A DNA stretch of 11,229 bases from Candidatus Atribacter hydrocarboniphilus. GTDB taxonomy: Bacteria; Atribacterota; Atribacteria; Atribacterales; Atribacteraceae. Of the stretch, positions 1 through 7,666 are shown piece after piece (the stretch's first letter is position 1; every line of letters begins with the position of its first letter). The notes under the pieces are model-generated. The model was not told where the DNA came from. It worked only from the letters and a program-made list of their open reading frames with translations, and did no database searches. A program made the translations under genes and the position numbers. The stretch is taken from the NCBI GenBank assembly GCA_003542295.1, contig DPKX01000046.1, positions 816 through 12,044 of the forward strand, given 5' to 3'.

Positions 1-25
1 GGTTCGAATCCTTCCGCCCCAGCCA
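1..25 (+). tRNA. tRNA-Gln, 3' part only (truncated by window start)
   Basis: The first bases hold the end of a T arm (GG TTCGAAT CC) followed by the 3' acceptor strand CGCCCCA, discriminator G and an encoded CCA. The implied acceptor start is TGGGGCG, with a U1-A72 pair and G73. This combination is characteristic of bacterial tRNA-Gln. The anticodon lies outside the window, so the isotype is inferred from acceptor identity alone. A terminator follows seven bases later, so the tRNA ends its own transcription unit. Confidence 0.8.
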
Positions 26-31
26 GTTGAG

Positions 32-68
32 AATAAAACGCGGCTGATACGGTCGCGTTTTATTTTTT
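32..68 (+). terminator. Intrinsic terminator after tRNA-Gln
   Basis: A perfect 11-bp inverted repeat, AATAAAACGCG at 32-42 and CGCGTTTTATT at 54-64, encloses an 11-base loop and runs into a T tract (63-68). This is a classical Rho-independent terminator. The A-rich left arm and T-rich right arm could also work for transcription from the opposite strand. It separates the tRNA unit from the glmU operon. Confidence 0.85.
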
Positions 69-253
69 GTAGGACTGAATTATAATAGTATATTAGAATA
101 CGATAAAATATTTAGGTTTAGGTAGTCAAGACCACTTCAATGGTTCCATTTTAATATACTCAATTATATCTTAGACCAGTCATATGAGATGTAATTCTTT
201 CAGAAGTGTATGGTGAAATGATTTTTTTGAGTTGGTTTGTCCAGGAGGTTTTT
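69..253 (+). promoter_or_regulatory. Non-coding leader of glmU, probable promoter region
   Basis: This AT-rich stretch has no convincing gene. A perfect TATAAT lies at 81-86, but no good -35 box sits 16-18 bases upstream; that position overlaps the tRNA terminator. A weaker pair is TTGTAG (67-72) with TATATT (89-94), 16 bases apart. The operon promoter must lie here or further upstream, but I cannot fix the start site. A small dyad ACCA/TGGT near 131-144 is too short to interpret. Confidence 0.35.
243..248 (+). promoter_or_regulatory. Ribosome binding site deciding the glmU start
   Basis: AGGAGG lies five bases before the ATG at 254. The same frame is open from an ATG at 206, but that start has no Shine-Dalgarno sequence. 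It would also add 16 residues before the normal GlmU N-terminus. This site therefore sets the start at 254. Confidence 0.85.
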
Positions 254-1636
254 ATGGATTATCGTGATTGGTGTATTTGTGTTTTAGCAGCTGGTAAAGG
301 GAAACGGATGAAATCTTCCCAGCCAAAAGTCATCTTACCGGTTTTGGGAAGGCCATTGATTAACTATCTTTTACAACTGGAGATTCCCAATTTTTGTGGG
401 AAGCGGTTAGCAGTCGTTTCTCCTTTTTCTTATGACCAAATCCAATCGGTTGTTGATCCAGCGATTCAGTTAGTTATACAAGAAGAACCCTTGGGAACCG
501 CCCATGCCGTAAATTCTATATTACCCCATCTCGATTCTGAGATTCAGAAGATATTAGTCATATATGCTGATATGCCACTTTTGAAAGCTGATACTATACA
601 TAAATTTATGACTTTTTTTGAGAAAAACCTTGCTCCAGTGGCGCTTTTAAGCACCAAATCAGAGATTCCTGATGGTTTTGGTCGAATTAAAAGAGATTTT
701 CAGGGAACTCCCCTGAAAATTGTTGAAGAAAAAGATTGTTCTGTTGAAGAGAAAAAAATTCCTGAAATAAATTTGGGAATATATGCCTTTCAAAAAAATG
801 AAATAGGAATAGTTCTTCAATCAATTCAAAGGAATAACGCTCAGGGAGAATATTATCTTACTGATGTTCTTGAAGTCGCAAGAAATCTCAATTATAAAAC
901 CTTGGTTTACACTGTTCCCTGGGATACGCAGTTTATTAACGTGAATTCCTCTGATGATCTAGCAACAGTGATAGGATTGTTTCGTAGAACAAAAATTAAT
1001 CAGCTATTTGAATCAGGAGTTAAAATTGTTGATCCAGAATCGGTATATGTCGATTGGGATGTCAAATGTGAAAAGGATGTCTGGTTGTATCCTGGAACAG
1101 TTATCGAAGGACAAAGTAAAATTAAAGAAAACACGAAGATCGGGCCTTATACCCATTTAGTCCAATCACAAGTTGGCAGGGATTGCCGAATTGAATATAG
1201 TGTTATTGAAGATTCTATTGTAGAGGATGAGGTGATTATTGGCCCATTTTCCCATATCCGAATGAATTCTATAATAAAGAAAAATGCTCGGATTGGAAAT
1301 TTCGTTGAAGTAAAAAAATCTGAAATTGGTGAGGGAACCAAGGCATTACATCATAGTTACTTAGGTGATGCTCAATTAGGAAAAAAGGTTAATATCGGAG
1401 CGGGAACAATTACTTGTAATTTCGATGGATATAAAAAACATCCAACCATTATTCATGACCAGGTTTTTATCGGGAGCAATAATTCATTAGTTGCTCCGAT
1501 AACCATCGGTGAAGGAGCATATACCGCCGCCGGTTCGACGATTACCCGTGATGTTCCTCCTCGAGCTCTCGGTGTGGGCCGGGCGAGACAGGTTAACATT
1601 GACAAATGGGTTGAAAAGAAAAAAAACAGGAGCTGA
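254..1636 (+). CDS. glmU: Bifunctional GlmU (GlcN-1-P acetyltransferase / GlcNAc-1-P uridyltransferase)
   Basis: GlmU makes UDP-GlcNAc for peptidoglycan and other envelope polymers. Its C-terminal half acetylates glucosamine-1-phosphate with acetyl-CoA, and its N-terminal half adds UMP from UTP. The 460-residue length is normal. The uridyltransferase domain (about 1-230) shows the nucleotide loop LAAGKGKRM (11-19), GTAHAV (81-86), YADMPLL with Asp106, and GEYYLTD. The left-handed beta-helix domain (about 255-455) shows hexapeptide repeats, with His366 in the LHHSYLGDA stretch aligning with the catalytic His of E. coli GlmU. A RARQ motif lies near the end. The nucleotide loop has Lys where many GlmU proteins have Thr (GxGTRM), a variant I would expect to be tolerated. 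It is the first gene of the operon, with prs starting eight bases after its stop, as in Bacillus gcaD-prs. Confidence 0.96.
   Translation: MDYRDWCICVLAAGKGKRMKSSQPKVILPVLGRPLINYLLQLEIPNFCGKRLAVVSPFSYDQIQSVVDPAIQLVIQEEPLGTAHAVNSILPHLDSEIQKILVIYADMPLLKADTIHKFMTFFEKNLAPVALLSTKSEIPDGFGRIKRDFQGTPLKIVEEKDCSVEEKKIPEINLGIYAFQKNEIGIVLQSIQRNNAQGEYYLTDVLEVARNLNYKTLVYTVPWDTQFINVNSSDDLATVIGLFRRTKINQLFESGVKIVDPESVYVDWDVKCEKDVWLYPGTVIEGQSKIKENTKIGPYTHLVQSQVGRDCRIEYSVIEDSIVEDEVIIGPFSHIRMNSIIKKNARIGNFVEVKKSEIGEGTKALHHSYLGDAQLGKKVNIGAGTITCNFDGYKKHPTIIHDQVFIGSNNSLVAPITIGEGAYTAAGSTITRDVPPRALGVGRARQVNIDKWVEKKKNRS
1628..1632 (+). promoter_or_regulatory. Ribosome binding site for prs, inside the end of glmU
   Basis: AGGAG lies within the last codons of glmU, 11 bases before ATG 1644. 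That spacing is a little long. The alternative in-frame ATG at 1674, ten codons later, has no Shine-Dalgarno sequence, so 1644 is preferred. The frame also extends upstream to 1509, but that part is out-of-frame glmU sequence. Confidence 0.6.
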
Positions 1637-1643
1637 TTGGAAA

Positions 1644-2612
1644 ATGATTTGCTATAGTGAAATAAGCCAGCATATGAAGGTCTTTACTGGAAGAGCAAAT
1701 CCATTCCTGGCACAAGAAATTTGTTGGTATCTTGATCTTCCTCTGGGTCGGGCTGATGTAGGTCGTTTCCCTAATGGAGAAATTCGAATACAAATTGAAG
1801 AAAGCGTTCGAGGTGGTGATGTTTTTGTTGTTCAACCTACTTGTCCACCGGTGAATGATCATATTATGGAACTTCTGATTATGATTGATGCATTGAATCG
1901 TGCATCAGCCAGAAGAATAACCGCAGTCATACCATTTTATGGGTATGCGAAACAAGATCGAAAAACCAAAGGAAGGGAACCAATCTCTGCGAAATTAGTG
2001 GCAAATTTACTGGTAACCGCCGGTGTTGATCGAGTTTTAACCATGGATTTACATGTTGGTCAAATTCAAGGATTTTTTGATATCCCCGTCGACAATTTAG
2101 TTGCTCAATCACTCCTGGCTCGCTACTTTGCTTCGAAAAACCTATCGGATGTTGTAGTGGTAAGCCCCGATGTGGGAGGAACAGCACGAGCTCGAAATTT
2201 TGCTAATCATTTGGGTGTTGATTTAGCTGTCATTGATAAATACCGACCGACCTATGCTGAGGTTCAAGTCATGGATGTAATCGGAAATGTTCGGGGGAAA
2301 AGAGCGATATTAGTTGACGACCTTATTGATACTGCTGGAACTTTAGTTGAAGGAGCGCAAGCCTTAAAAGAACGGGGCGTTGTTGAAGTGTATGCCTGTG
2401 CCACCCATCCGGTGTTTAGTGAACCAGCTTTAGATCGTATCAAGAATTCTTGTTTGAAAGAAGTGGTTGTAACCAATACTATCCCTTCCAATTCAGAAGA
2501 GTTGAGTATCCGAACCAATGATAAAGTGAGAGTTCTATCAGTGGCACCAATTTTTGCTGAGGCAATAAAACGAATTTATAGTGAACTATCCGTCAGTGAG
2601 CTTTTCTTGTGA
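1644..2612 (+). CDS. prs: Ribose-phosphate pyrophosphokinase (PRPP synthetase, class I)
   Basis: Prs transfers pyrophosphate from ATP to ribose-5-phosphate. The product, PRPP, feeds purine, pyrimidine, NAD, histidine and tryptophan synthesis. From 1644 the protein is 322 residues, close to the usual 310-320. Visible motifs are VGRFPNGE near the N-terminus, the region of the flexible catalytic loop from YAKQDR (101-106), the DLH motif with His137, the SPDVGG stretch, and the ribose-5-phosphate/PRPP loop LVDDLIDTAGT (223-233). The C-terminus (AEAIKRI...SVSELF) is typical. The start at 1674 would give 312 residues beginning MKVFTGRANP, which fits E. coli Prs well and cannot be excluded. The gene is coupled to glmU and followed by an 80-base gap before rplY. 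Confidence 0.96.
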   Translation: MICYSEISQHMKVFTGRANPFLAQEICWYLDLPLGRADVGRFPNGEIRIQIEESVRGGDVFVVQPTCPPVNDHIMELLIMIDALNRASARRITAVIPFYGYAKQDRKTKGREPISAKLVANLLVTAGVDRVLTMDLHVGQIQGFFDIPVDNLVAQSLLARYFASKNLSDVVVVSPDVGGTARARNFANHLGVDLAVIDKYRPTYAEVQVMDVIGNVRGKRAILVDDLIDTAGTLVEGAQALKERGVVEVYACATHPVFSEPALDRIKNSCLKEVVVTNTIPSNSEELSIRTNDKVRVLSVAPIFAEAIKRIYSELSVSELFL

Positions 2613-2692
2613 GAAAACTCCGTCGGTTTAAAGTATAAATAACCGGACAGTCAAATCTAAACTATCATACGCTTGAGAGCGGAGGGAATGCT
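2613..2692 (+). promoter_or_regulatory. prs-rplY spacer with a small hairpin
   Basis: The 80-base gap holds an imperfect hairpin: GTCGGTT at 2622-2628 pairs with AACCG(G)AC at 2641-2648, with one bulged G. No T tract follows, so it is not a standard terminator. A TATAAA at 2634-2639 lies in the loop but has no matching -35 box. The rplY ribosome binding site GGAGGG (2681-2686) is strong. The hairpin could be a weak attenuator or mRNA processing site. Confidence 0.3.
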
Positions 2693-3361
2693 ATGAATCA
2701 AAGAGAAATCTTGACCGTTAATACCGAAAAGAGAGAGTCGATTGGAAAGGAAAATATGAAAAAGTTGAGAAAATTGGGTTGGGTGCCCGGGATTTATTAC
2801 GCTCAAGAAAGCAAAAAGGGCAATACCATTATGTTGAAAGTCCAAGAAAGCGAATTAAAAAGAGTCTTAAAGATGCCGGGAGCAACTCACCAATTATTGA
2901 ATATTTCTATTGATGGCGATGTCCATCGCGGAATTATCAAGGATATTCAGAGGAATCCCATCAAAGAGCAGGTTTTGCATATTGATTTTTATGGGGTACG
3001 AGCTGACCAGAAGATTACTTTAAGAGTACCGCTTATGTTTAGAGGCGAAGCACCAGGAGTTAAAGCAGGTGGTACCCTGGAACAGGTTATGCAAGAAGTT
3101 GAAATTGAATGTTTGCCTGACGTCATTCCCGAATTTATTGAAGTTGATATCAACGACCTGGAAATCGGTGACGCAGTTCACCTTAAGAATGTCAAGGTTC
3201 CTGAAGGGGTTATATTTACTGAAAATCTTGAAGACGTCGTTGTAGTTGTCACTCCTCCTGAAGTTTTGGAGGAAGAGGTTCCCGAAGAGGAAAGTGAAAC
3301 ACCCGAACCAGAAGTGGTTAAAAAAGGTGAGAAGAAGGAGAAAGAAGCAGAGGAAGACTAA
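2693..3361 (+). CDS. rplY: Ribosomal protein bL25, long (TL5/Ctc) form
   Basis: bL25 binds 5S rRNA in the large ribosomal subunit; the long form is called Ctc in Bacillus and TL5 in Thermus. The 222-residue protein has the N-terminal 5S-binding domain (about 1-95), with a variant of the GxIPaVxYG motif (GWVPGIYY, 29-36) and the RNP...VLHIDFYGV stretch (87-102). The C-terminal beta domain (about 100-188) has the family pattern GVKAGGTLE, IP..IEVDI..LEIGD and VPEGV. The last 33 residues are a low-complexity tail rich in Glu, Pro and Lys, probably disordered; such tails are common in the long form. The start follows a strong GGAGGG site. The stop codon abuts the pth start with no gap, so the two are surely cotranscribed and probably translationally coupled. 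Confidence 0.95.
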   Translation: MNQREILTVNTEKRESIGKENMKKLRKLGWVPGIYYAQESKKGNTIMLKVQESELKRVLKMPGATHQLLNISIDGDVHRGIIKDIQRNPIKEQVLHIDFYGVRADQKITLRVPLMFRGEAPGVKAGGTLEQVMQEVEIECLPDVIPEFIEVDINDLEIGDAVHLKNVKVPEGVIFTENLEDVVVVVTPPEVLEEEVPEEESETPEPEVVKKGEKKEKEAEED

Positions 3362-3931
3362 GTGTTTTTGGTTGTCGGACTTGGAAATCCCGGTCAAAAA
3401 TATCAATACAGTCGTCATAATGTTGGTTTTCGAATCGTTGATAATTTATCTGAACAGCGTCAATGGAGATGGAATGAATCAAAACGCTTTCAATGGTGTC
3501 ACGGTAAAATTGACAGCCGTGAGCTCTATCTGGTAAAGCCCCTTACTTATATGAACCTGAGTGGTTTGGGGCTTTTATCCTTTTTGAGTTTTATAGCCAA
3601 ATCTTTTGAGGATAAGATCATTATTCATGATGAACTTGATCTACCTCCAGGAAGAATCCGGATCAGTCGCGGTGGCGGTACGGCGGGCCATAAAGGCGTT
3701 CTTTCCATTGCTGAATACTGTAATCTAGAAAAATTTATCCGTTTACGGGTAGGCATTGGAAAACCAATACAAAAAGACGAAATTACTGAGTATGTATTGC
3801 TCAAACCTCCTGCCGATGAAGCAGCTGTTCTCGCTGATTCAGAAAAGCGATCAGTCGAAGCCTTAATCTGTATTGTTACTCATGGCGTTCAATATGCCAT
3901 GAACCGGTTTAACTCCATTTCTGCGTCATAA
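3362..3931 (+). CDS. pth: Peptidyl-tRNA hydrolase (Pth)
   Basis: Pth cuts the ester bond of peptidyl-tRNAs that drop off or are released from stalled ribosomes, recycling tRNA. The 189-residue length is normal. The GTG start directly follows the rplY stop. Conserved elements are GLGNPG with Asn9, RHNVG with His19 (the catalytic His), KPLTYMNLSG, HDELDLPPG carrying the Asp that assists the His, and RLRVGIG. The GGGTAGHKG segment (104-112) has Lys111 where E. coli and B. subtilis enzymes have Asn (GGHNG; Asn114 in E. coli), a residue implicated in substrate binding. I recall basic residues at this site in some other lineages, so this is a noted variant rather than evidence of inactivity. The rplY-pth pair matches Bacillus ctc-spoVC. 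Confidence 0.95.
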   Translation: MFLVVGLGNPGQKYQYSRHNVGFRIVDNLSEQRQWRWNESKRFQWCHGKIDSRELYLVKPLTYMNLSGLGLLSFLSFIAKSFEDKIIIHDELDLPPGRIRISRGGGTAGHKGVLSIAEYCNLEKFIRLRVGIGKPIQKDEITEYVLLKPPADEAAVLADSEKRSVEALICIVTHGVQYAMNRFNSISAS

Positions 3932-3952
3932 CTGCCGAGGAGATACATCGTC

Positions 3953-4531
3953 GTGGAAACCAAAAAAATAGCCAAAGGAATATCCATTATTTGTCAACCC
4001 ACTTTTATACCAATAGCTCTTTATTTTATCGTTTCGTTATCTGTTGTTCCCACGGTTACGGGATTTTGGTATGCTTTGCTGGGTATCGTATTTATTGCTC
4101 TAGCACCAATAGCTTTAGTTTTTATCCTTGCCCATTGTAACATGATATCCGATCCTGATCTTCCCGATCGACGGGAGCGTTTTATCCCTTACCTAAGTAT
4201 TGTAGGGTTATACCTAATCGGTTTTATTGTTTTTTGGTACCTCGGTGCTCCTTATCAAATATTGGCAATTACGGCTTCTTATATTGCCGTTACTTTTTTT
4301 GGAGCTTTTATATCGCTTTTTTGGAAAATTAGCATGCATATGGCCGGTGTCGCTGGACCAGTTACCGCTTTGGTATTTTTAGTGAACCCCCTTTTTGTAT
4401 GGGCCTATATTTTGCTTATACCGATTGGATGGGCACGCTATATTCTTCAAAAGCATACTTTTCCACAAATAGTAATTGGGAGCGGATTTTCGATCTTGTT
4501 AACCTATTTAGTCATTCGGTTTTTTTCATGA
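3953..4531 (+). CDS. PAP2-like integral membrane protein (putative lipid phosphatase)
   Basis: The 192-residue protein is almost entirely hydrophobic, with about six predicted membrane spans (roughly 15-33, 38-61, 79-97, 103-123, 132-158, 173-190). Between spans it has residues resembling the three PAP2 phosphatase motifs: DRRERFIP (72-79) for the KxxxxxxRP motif, SMHMAG (127-132) with His129 for PSGH, and R162-x5-H168 for motif 3. The third motif usually ends in Asp and here has Gln172. PAP2 enzymes remove phosphate from phosphatidic acid or isoprenoid diphosphates in the membrane. The fold call is moderately firm; activity and substrate are unknown. The GTG start has GAGGAG at 3937-3942. 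It sits between pth and mfd, where Bacillus has fin/yabK, and its TGA overlaps the mfd ATG. Confidence 0.65.
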   Translation: METKKIAKGISIICQPTFIPIALYFIVSLSVVPTVTGFWYALLGIVFIALAPIALVFILAHCNMISDPDLPDRRERFIPYLSIVGLYLIGFIVFWYLGAPYQILAITASYIAVTFFGAFISLFWKISMHMAGVAGPVTALVFLVNPLFVWAYILLIPIGWARYILQKHTFPQIVIGSGFSILLTYLVIRFFS

Positions 4532-7500
4532 ATATTTCCCATTTTCTTCAAAAAATTACCCAACAAATCCGATCTTCAAACCGGTGCTCACTTTCAACAA
4601 TTCAACCGGTCCGACCTTTTATTGCCCGACTTTTATCCAAAACTAATTATTCTCCAATTTTTTATATAACTGCCAGTGAAGAAATAAAAAGAAAAGTCTT
4701 TCGGCAAATTGAAGGTCTTTCTTTTTTAAACCAAGACGGGATGATGGCTATTGGTGTTGACTTTGAGGAGAAATATTCAGGAATTATTCTCCAAAAAACC
4801 CTTCGTGAAAAAAAGAATTTAGTTATTGTCTTAAATGTCAATGAACTCGATCAAGAAGTCGTTGAGTTAGAAAACTTTATGAGCCTGTCAGTATTATTGG
4901 AAAAGGGAAAAGAATATCAGCGCGATCAATTAATTGATCAATTCTATCGAATGGGATATGAAAGAAAGGATTTTGTTAGAGAGAAGGGTGATATAGCCAT
5001 TCGTGGCGAAGTGGTTGATGTCTATCCCCCCGATGGCATTGAACCAATAAGAACTTACTGGGGGGGAAACTTATTAGAAAAAATGAAATATTTTCAAGCC
5101 GATACCCAAAGGACTGACCATGATTTGGAACACGCCTTAGTTATTCCCAGTGATGGAGAATTTAAAACCGTACCCTTGATTAAACCTATAATGGAACAAG
5201 CTCATCTCATTTTTTGGGATGATGTATTCATCGAAAACACTCATTTATCACATATCCCTCAGGTGATTACCGGAATTGTTTCGAGGGGAGACTTACCGGA
5301 GATGGTTATTACAGCTTCTCGTCCGCCTTCTTTTTTTGGAGAAATACCAAAATTGATCGATGAATTGAAGGAAAATAATTGGGGGAAAACCTATTTAATT
5401 TTCCCATCTGAAAAGATCGAATTATTTGCAGCCATCTTGGATGAGGAAAAGATCCCCTATGCCAGAGATATTAAAAAACCGAGCCAAATTTTTCTTTTAA
5501 AAGGTTTTCCGGCAGAAGGATTTATGCTTCCCGATTTGGGTTTTACCGTTTTCACAACTCAGGAAATTTTTGGAAAAGATTTTACTAAACCGAGTAAAAA
5601 AAGAGCAGAATCACCAATTGAAGAAGAAATGGTGAGTTCGCTCCAACCGGGTGATTATATTGTTCATGAGGAGCAAGGAATCGGAATTTTTAAGGGAATC
5701 AAAGAAATGGTTTTGGAAGGCGTACACCGGGTTTATCTGGTCATTGAATATGCAGCTGGTGATATCCTCTATGTTCCAGTTGAAAGTGCTTCCTTAGTCC
5801 AAAAGTATATTGGAAGTGGTGATGTAAAGCCAAAAATATCTCGGTTGGGTAAAGATGAATGGGGAAAGGCAAAACAAAGAGTTGCTCAATCAATACAGGA
5901 AACTGCTCAAGAATTATTAGAAATATATGCTCTTCGCAACCTGGATCAAGGGCACGCTTTTTCTCTGAATTCTACCTGGCACAAGCAACTTGAGCTATCT
6001 TTCCCCTATATTGAAACTCCCGACCAAAAACAGGCAATTATTGATGTAGAACGTGATATGGAATCCACACGACCAATGGATCGGCTCATCTGTGGCGATG
6101 TGGGCTACGGGAAGACTGAAATTGCTATTCGAGCGGCCTTTAAAGCAGTTATGGATGGAAAACAAGTTGCTTTATTGGCACCAACAACCATTTTGTCCGA
6201 GCAGCATTATCTGACCTTTAAAGAGCGTTTGAAAAGATTTCCGGTACGAATTGCGGTCATAAACCGTTTTAAATCAATTCTGGAGCAAAAACAAATTGTT
6301 GAAGGAATTAAAAATAATGGAATAGACATCTTGATCGGTACTCATCGGCTCATTCAAAAAGATATTCAATTTCATGACCTCGGTTTAGTCATCATTGATG
6401 AAGAACAGCGATTTGGGGTTATGCACAAAGAGCGGCTTAAAAAAATGAAATCGACTGTTGATGTCCTCACCTTAACCGCTACTCCTATTCCTCGGACCTT
6501 ATATCTATCCCTTACCGGTATTCGGGATATCAGCGTTATCGAAACACCTCCTGAAGGCCGTAAGCCGGTTCATACGGTGGTTGCGTCTCGAAGTCAAAGA
6601 ATGATCAAGGAAGCAATTCAATACGAACTCGAGCGAAAGGGTCAAGTATTTTATGTGAGCCCCAGAATTAAAAGCTTGATGAAAATTTATGAAGAGTTGG
6701 TGCTACTCTTTCCTGATTGTCAAATTGGAATTGCTCATGGACGACTCTCCGGACCTGATTTAGAAAAGGTTATGGAGAAGTTTTATAATGCTGAAATCGA
6801 TATTTTACTCTGTACAACAATTATCGAGATTGGGTTAGATGTTCCGAATGCCAATACTTTGATTGTTGATCCGGCAACTCTCTTTGGGTTGTCTCAGCTC
6901 TATCAACTGCGTGGTCGTATAGGACGATTTGACCGAGAGGCTTATGCCTATTTATTTTATCCAAAAAGATTAACCCATGAAGCTCAGGAGCGCTTAGATG
7001 CTTTGTTGGAATTCGAGGGGTTGGGGACCGGCTATAAATTAGCCCTTCGTGATATGGAAATTCGAGGAGCAGGTAATATTTTGGGTCAAGCTCAGCATGG
7101 ATTTATTCAAGAGATTGGTTTTTCCCTTTATACTCGAATGTTACAGGAAGAAATATCCCGGCTTAAGGGAGAAAATACTGAAACGAATCCCCAAACCACC
7201 ATTGTTTTGCAGGAAAATGCTTTTTTCCCAAATTGGTATATGAAGCAAGAAAATGAGCGTTTTAGTTATTATCAACGTTTGCTGCAGGCTCAAAAACTGA
7301 ATGATATTGAAGATTTAAGGGCAGAGATTGAAGATCGGTATGGACGCTTGCCAAAGGAAGTTGAAACTCTTTTAAAAATTACAACCCTGCGTTATTATGG
7401 TAAAATAGCACAGGTTGATACAATTGAAGAAAGAAATGGGGAGATTTATATCGGTGCTCCAATTGAGGTACTGGTCAGCCTCAATGAAAAATTCCGGAAC

Positions 7501-7614
7501 CATGGTGTAAAAGGTTTGTTGGTAAATTACCATGGTAAGCAAACTTTAAGGATACCATTTCAAAAATTAAATTCATTGTTACGCCTGTTTGATCCGATGG
7601 TAGGGAAAGGGTAA
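4528..7614 (+). CDS. mfd: Transcription-repair coupling factor Mfd
   Basis: Mfd is an ATP-driven DNA translocase that removes RNA polymerase stalled at lesions and recruits UvrA for nucleotide excision repair. From 4528 it has 1028 residues, somewhat short for the family (E. coli about 1150). Order: degenerate UvrB-like N-terminal region with MGYERKDFV and IRGEVVDVYPP; RNA-polymerase-interacting CarD-like domain from about 372 (LQPGDYIVHEEQGIGIF); superfamily 2 motor with Walker A GDVGYGKT (523-530), DEEQ (624-627) and QLRGRIGR (793-800); the translocation motif around LRDMEIRGAGNILG (840-853); and a C-terminal regulatory domain to the end. The start is chosen because ATGA overlaps the upstream stop. 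The frame also runs back to 4399, inside the PAP2-like gene. No clear Shine-Dalgarno precedes 4528, so translation is probably coupled to the upstream gene. Confidence 0.95.
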   Translation: MNISHFLQKITQQIRSSNRCSLSTIQPVRPFIARLLSKTNYSPIFYITASEEIKRKVFRQIEGLSFLNQDGMMAIGVDFEEKYSGIILQKTLREKKNLVIVLNVNELDQEVVELENFMSLSVLLEKGKEYQRDQLIDQFYRMGYERKDFVREKGDIAIRGEVVDVYPPDGIEPIRTYWGGNLLEKMKYFQADTQRTDHDLEHALVIPSDGEFKTVPLIKPIMEQAHLIFWDDVFIENTHLSHIPQVITGIVSRGDLPEMVITASRPPSFFGEIPKLIDELKENNWGKTYLIFPSEKIELFAAILDEEKIPYARDIKKPSQIFLLKGFPAEGFMLPDLGFTVFTTQEIFGKDFTKPSKKRAESPIEEEMVSSLQPGDYIVHEEQGIGIFKGIKEMVLEGVHRVYLVIEYAAGDILYVPVESASLVQKYIGSGDVKPKISRLGKDEWGKAKQRVAQSIQETAQELLEIYALRNLDQGHAFSLNSTWHKQLELSFPYIETPDQKQAIIDVERDMESTRPMDRLICGDVGYGKTEIAIRAAFKAVMDGKQVALLAPTTILSEQHYLTFKERLKRFPVRIAVINRFKSILEQKQIVEGIKNNGIDILIGTHRLIQKDIQFHDLGLVIIDEEQRFGVMHKERLKKMKSTVDVLTLTATPIPRTLYLSLTGIRDISVIETPPEGRKPVHTVVASRSQRMIKEAIQYELERKGQVFYVSPRIKSLMKIYEELVLLFPDCQIGIAHGRLSGPDLEKVMEKFYNAEIDILLCTTIIEIGLDVPNANTLIVDPATLFGLSQLYQLRGRIGRFDREAYAYLFYPKRLTHEAQERLDALLEFEGLGTGYKLALRDMEIRGAGNILGQAQHGFIQEIGFSLYTRMLQEEISRLKGENTETNPQTTIVLQENAFFPNWYMKQENERFSYYQRLLQAQKLNDIEDLRAEIEDRYGRLPKEVETLLKITTLRYYGKIAQVDTIEERNGEIYIGAPIEVLVSLNEKFRNHGVKGLLVNYHGKQTLRIPFQKLNSLLRLFDPMVGKG

Positions 7615-7666
7615 TAAAAAACTCAATAAGAATGTATTTATTTTAAATAACGGAGATTTTTCTTTA

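Noticed and set aside
111..122. Tandem TTTAGG TTTAGG in the glmU leader
   Set aside because: Only two copies in AT-rich DNA; too short to be a meaningful repeat array.
206..253. Upstream extension of glmU from ATG 206
   Set aside because: No Shine-Dalgarno before 206, and the added 16 residues do not resemble a GlmU N-terminus. AGGAGG correctly precedes ATG 254.
1509..1643. Upstream extension of prs inside glmU
   Set aside because: This is out-of-frame glmU coding sequence. PRPP synthetase similarity begins around residue 11 of the product starting at 1644.
3020..3418. 132-codon open frame on the minus strand opposite rplY
   Set aside because: Lies opposite a clear ribosomal protein gene, has Phe/Leu/Asn-rich composition typical of an antisense shadow, and resembles nothing known.
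3246..3536. 96-codon plus-strand frame spanning the rplY-pth junction
   Set aside because: Overlaps two certain genes in another frame. Its Lys/Arg-rich start is the frame-shifted acidic tail of L25.
4399..4527. Upstream extension of mfd inside the PAP2-like gene
   Set aside because: The PAP2-like frame is convincing through 4531, and the ATGA overlap at 4528 gives a normal coupled start.
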